Origin: an uncultured bacterium
GTDB lineage: Bacteria; Hydrogenedentota; Hydrogenedentia; Hydrogenedentales; Hydrogenedentaceae
DNA length: 34,479 nucleotides
Direction: 5' to 3'
NCBI GenBank assembly: GCA_937124615.1
Contig: CAKZKR010000032.1
Coordinates: forward strand, 1-34,479
Below the pieces are notes generated by a model, which was not told where the DNA came from, searched no databases, and saw only the letters and a list, made by a program, of their open reading frames with translations. The position numbers were made by a program, and so were the translations under genes. Below, one piece after another: positions 33,368 through 34,479 of the stretch (position 1 is the stretch's first letter; each line of letters begins with the position of its first letter).

Positions 33368-34479
33368 ATGCGTATTACAACAGCAAGAAAATCTGGAATT
33401 GCATTAATTTATTCCACGATTGCTATTATTGTAATTTTAGGAGCCATTGGAGTAATTACCACTACAGTAATAAATAACAAAAGAGAAACCGACTTTTCCG
33501 CTGATGATATTATTTTACGAGAAGCAGCACAAGCAGGCATAGACCTAGCACTAAAAAGGCTCTGGGACGACTACATTGAAACAAGTGGAAATACTACAAG
33601 AAATTGGGCTTCTTATCGTTTTTACCTCGATAATAACTTAAGCATCCCTATAAATGAAGATCTGAATTTTAATGGTACGAAAGATATTGATGAAACAGGA
33701 AATGGAAATGGCGTTTTTGAAACCTACCCCTCTGGATATGATCCCCGGGGGTGGGCTCTTTTTAGTCAACCAATACAATTAAGAGACCCTTCGGGAAATA
33801 TTGAAATTGCACAAATAGATAGTGTCCATATTGCAAGATATGACGAATGGTCTCGTTCTTTCTTGACAATAACATCCACTGCAAGACGAAATGGTATTAC
33901 TAAAACAGCCGTCCAAGTTGTTAATATAGGTGGAAGAGTAAGTCCACATACCGAATTTGCTGTTCTAGCCAACAATATTAATTGTATCCTATGCCACGCT
34001 GAATTTCAGTCTCTTGATTTGTTTAGAAATACGAACCCCGCAAATTACAACACATTTGACCGTATCAAAGTTGCCTCGCTCGAATCTCTGTTAGTAAGAG
34101 CATCCGAGGCAGATAGCAGAGTTGCTGGAACAATATATACACGAGGAAGAGTTTATAATGAAAATGGGCAAGAATTTACCCCTAGTGAATTGCAGAGTTC
34201 TACATTAAAATCATATAGAATAAATAGTAATAATGGGAAAATAGTACAAAATTCATCTGGACAAATGATAATTGCAAATCTACAAAATGCGGGGACAACA
34301 CCGGGTGGAGACCTTGTTCAGTTTGCAAACTTATATATGAATTATCCAATAGATGAGCAAAGGCAAACCGATGGTTTAGTACCAAATAATTTTCCCGCAC
34401 CATATCCTGACAACAACAATAACCGTATTGTTGATGATGAAGAGTTTCAGGTTGTTTTGAACACTGCCAATGGTAGAGT
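33368..34479 (+). CDS. PilX-like pilus assembly protein with a CxxCH heme motif (cut by window edge)
   Basis: The frame stays open for 370 codons to the right edge. It begins KSGIALIYSTIAIIVILGAIGVI, a PilX/GspK-like N-terminal helix that lacks the Glu5 of ordinary prepilins. AGGAG stands just before the ATG. Two calcium-type Asp/Asn loops are visible, DLNFNGTKDIDETGNGNG from residue 98 and DNNNNRIVDDEEF from 348. Cys206-I-L-Cys209-His210 is a perfect c-type heme attachment motif. PilX-like proteins act as minor tip or assembly factors of type IV pili or type II secretion. Whether the CxxCH carries heme is unknown; the rest of the protein lies beyond the window. Confidence 0.82.
   Translation, partial: MRITTARKSGIALIYSTIAIIVILGAIGVITTTVINNKRETDFSADDIILREAAQAGIDLALKRLWDDYIETSGNTTRNWASYRFYLDNNLSIPINEDLNFNGTKDIDETGNGNGVFETYPSGYDPRGWALFSQPIQLRDPSGNIEIAQIDSVHIARYDEWSRSFLTITSTARRNGITKTAVQVVNIGGRVSPHTEFAVLANNINCILCHAEFQSLDLFRNTNPANYNTFDRIKVASLESLLVRASEADSRVAGTIYTRGRVYNENGQEFTPSELQSSTLKSYRINSNNGKIVQNSSGQMIIANLQNAGTTPGGDLVQFANLYMNYPIDEQRQTDGLVPNNFPAPYPDNNNNRIVDDEEFQVVLNTANGR

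Noticed and set aside
1-34479. Mobile element, prophage or CRISPR content
   Set aside because: No transposase, integrase, phage gene, regular repeat-spacer pattern or long terminal repeat was seen.

Overview
The window is AT-rich, tightly packed bacterial chromosome. It looks like an uncultured Gram-negative, probably anaerobic, free-living heterotroph: there are many exported and lipoprotein-like proteins, type IV pilus genes, paired phenylacetate-CoA ligases with an ACT protein, and secreted glycosidases. No rRNA or other phylogenetic marker is complete enough here to name a phylum. The mix (GH116 and GH36 glycosidases, pilin-like proteins with Asp/Asn calcium-type loops, an orphan HslU) would fit lineages such as Hydrogenedentota or others near the PVC group, but that is a guess. 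I see no tRNA, rRNA, CRISPR array, transposase, integrase or phage gene, and no gene-free stretch over 300 bases.

Layout. (1) 1-2079, minus strand: rimP-nusA-infB, with infB cut by the window edge. (2) 2199-8431, minus strand: a housekeeping and quality-control run in the order ctp, rph, rdgB, tsaC, rpiB, hslU, pgeF, several of them overlapping. (3) 8615-14128, plus strand: lon from an extended -10 promoter, then polX, nth and a CPBP-like membrane protein, partly overlapping. (4) 14108-14787: a Rieske protein and a DUF1858 protein, divergently transcribed. (5) 14841-18645: an exported GH116 (GBA2-type) glycosidase split into three frames by two apparent one-base losses in A-runs. (6) 18656-22859, minus strand: GH36-like glycosidase, DUF47/PhoU-like protein and PiT phosphate transporter in one run, then a small YjfB-like gene with its own promoter. 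(7) 22977-26139: paaK, ACT protein, paaK. (8) 26217-29718: a short GHKL ATPase and three envelope proteins of unknown function, one AsmA-like. (9) 29747-32075: a MalK/UgpC-type sugar ABC ATPase and galactokinase. (10) 32220-34479: pilin-like genes ending in a PilX-like protein open at the window edge.

How it fits together. Lon, HslU and Ctp are proteolysis genes; RdgB, Nth and PolX handle nucleotide and DNA repair; RNase PH, TsaC, RimP, NusA and IF2 serve RNA and translation. The GH36 and GH116 enzymes, the sugar ABC ATPase and GalK could together release, import and phosphorylate galactose-type sugars. The most unusual points are a PolX with two of its three palm-domain catalytic aspartates changed to asparagine, a PilX-like protein with a c-type heme motif (CxxCH), two 14-bp operator-like palindromes spaced exactly 21 bp apart before the pilin genes, a GHKL ATPase that seems to lack the C-terminal part of its family, and the doubly frameshifted GH116 gene with a carbohydrate-binding-like insert.
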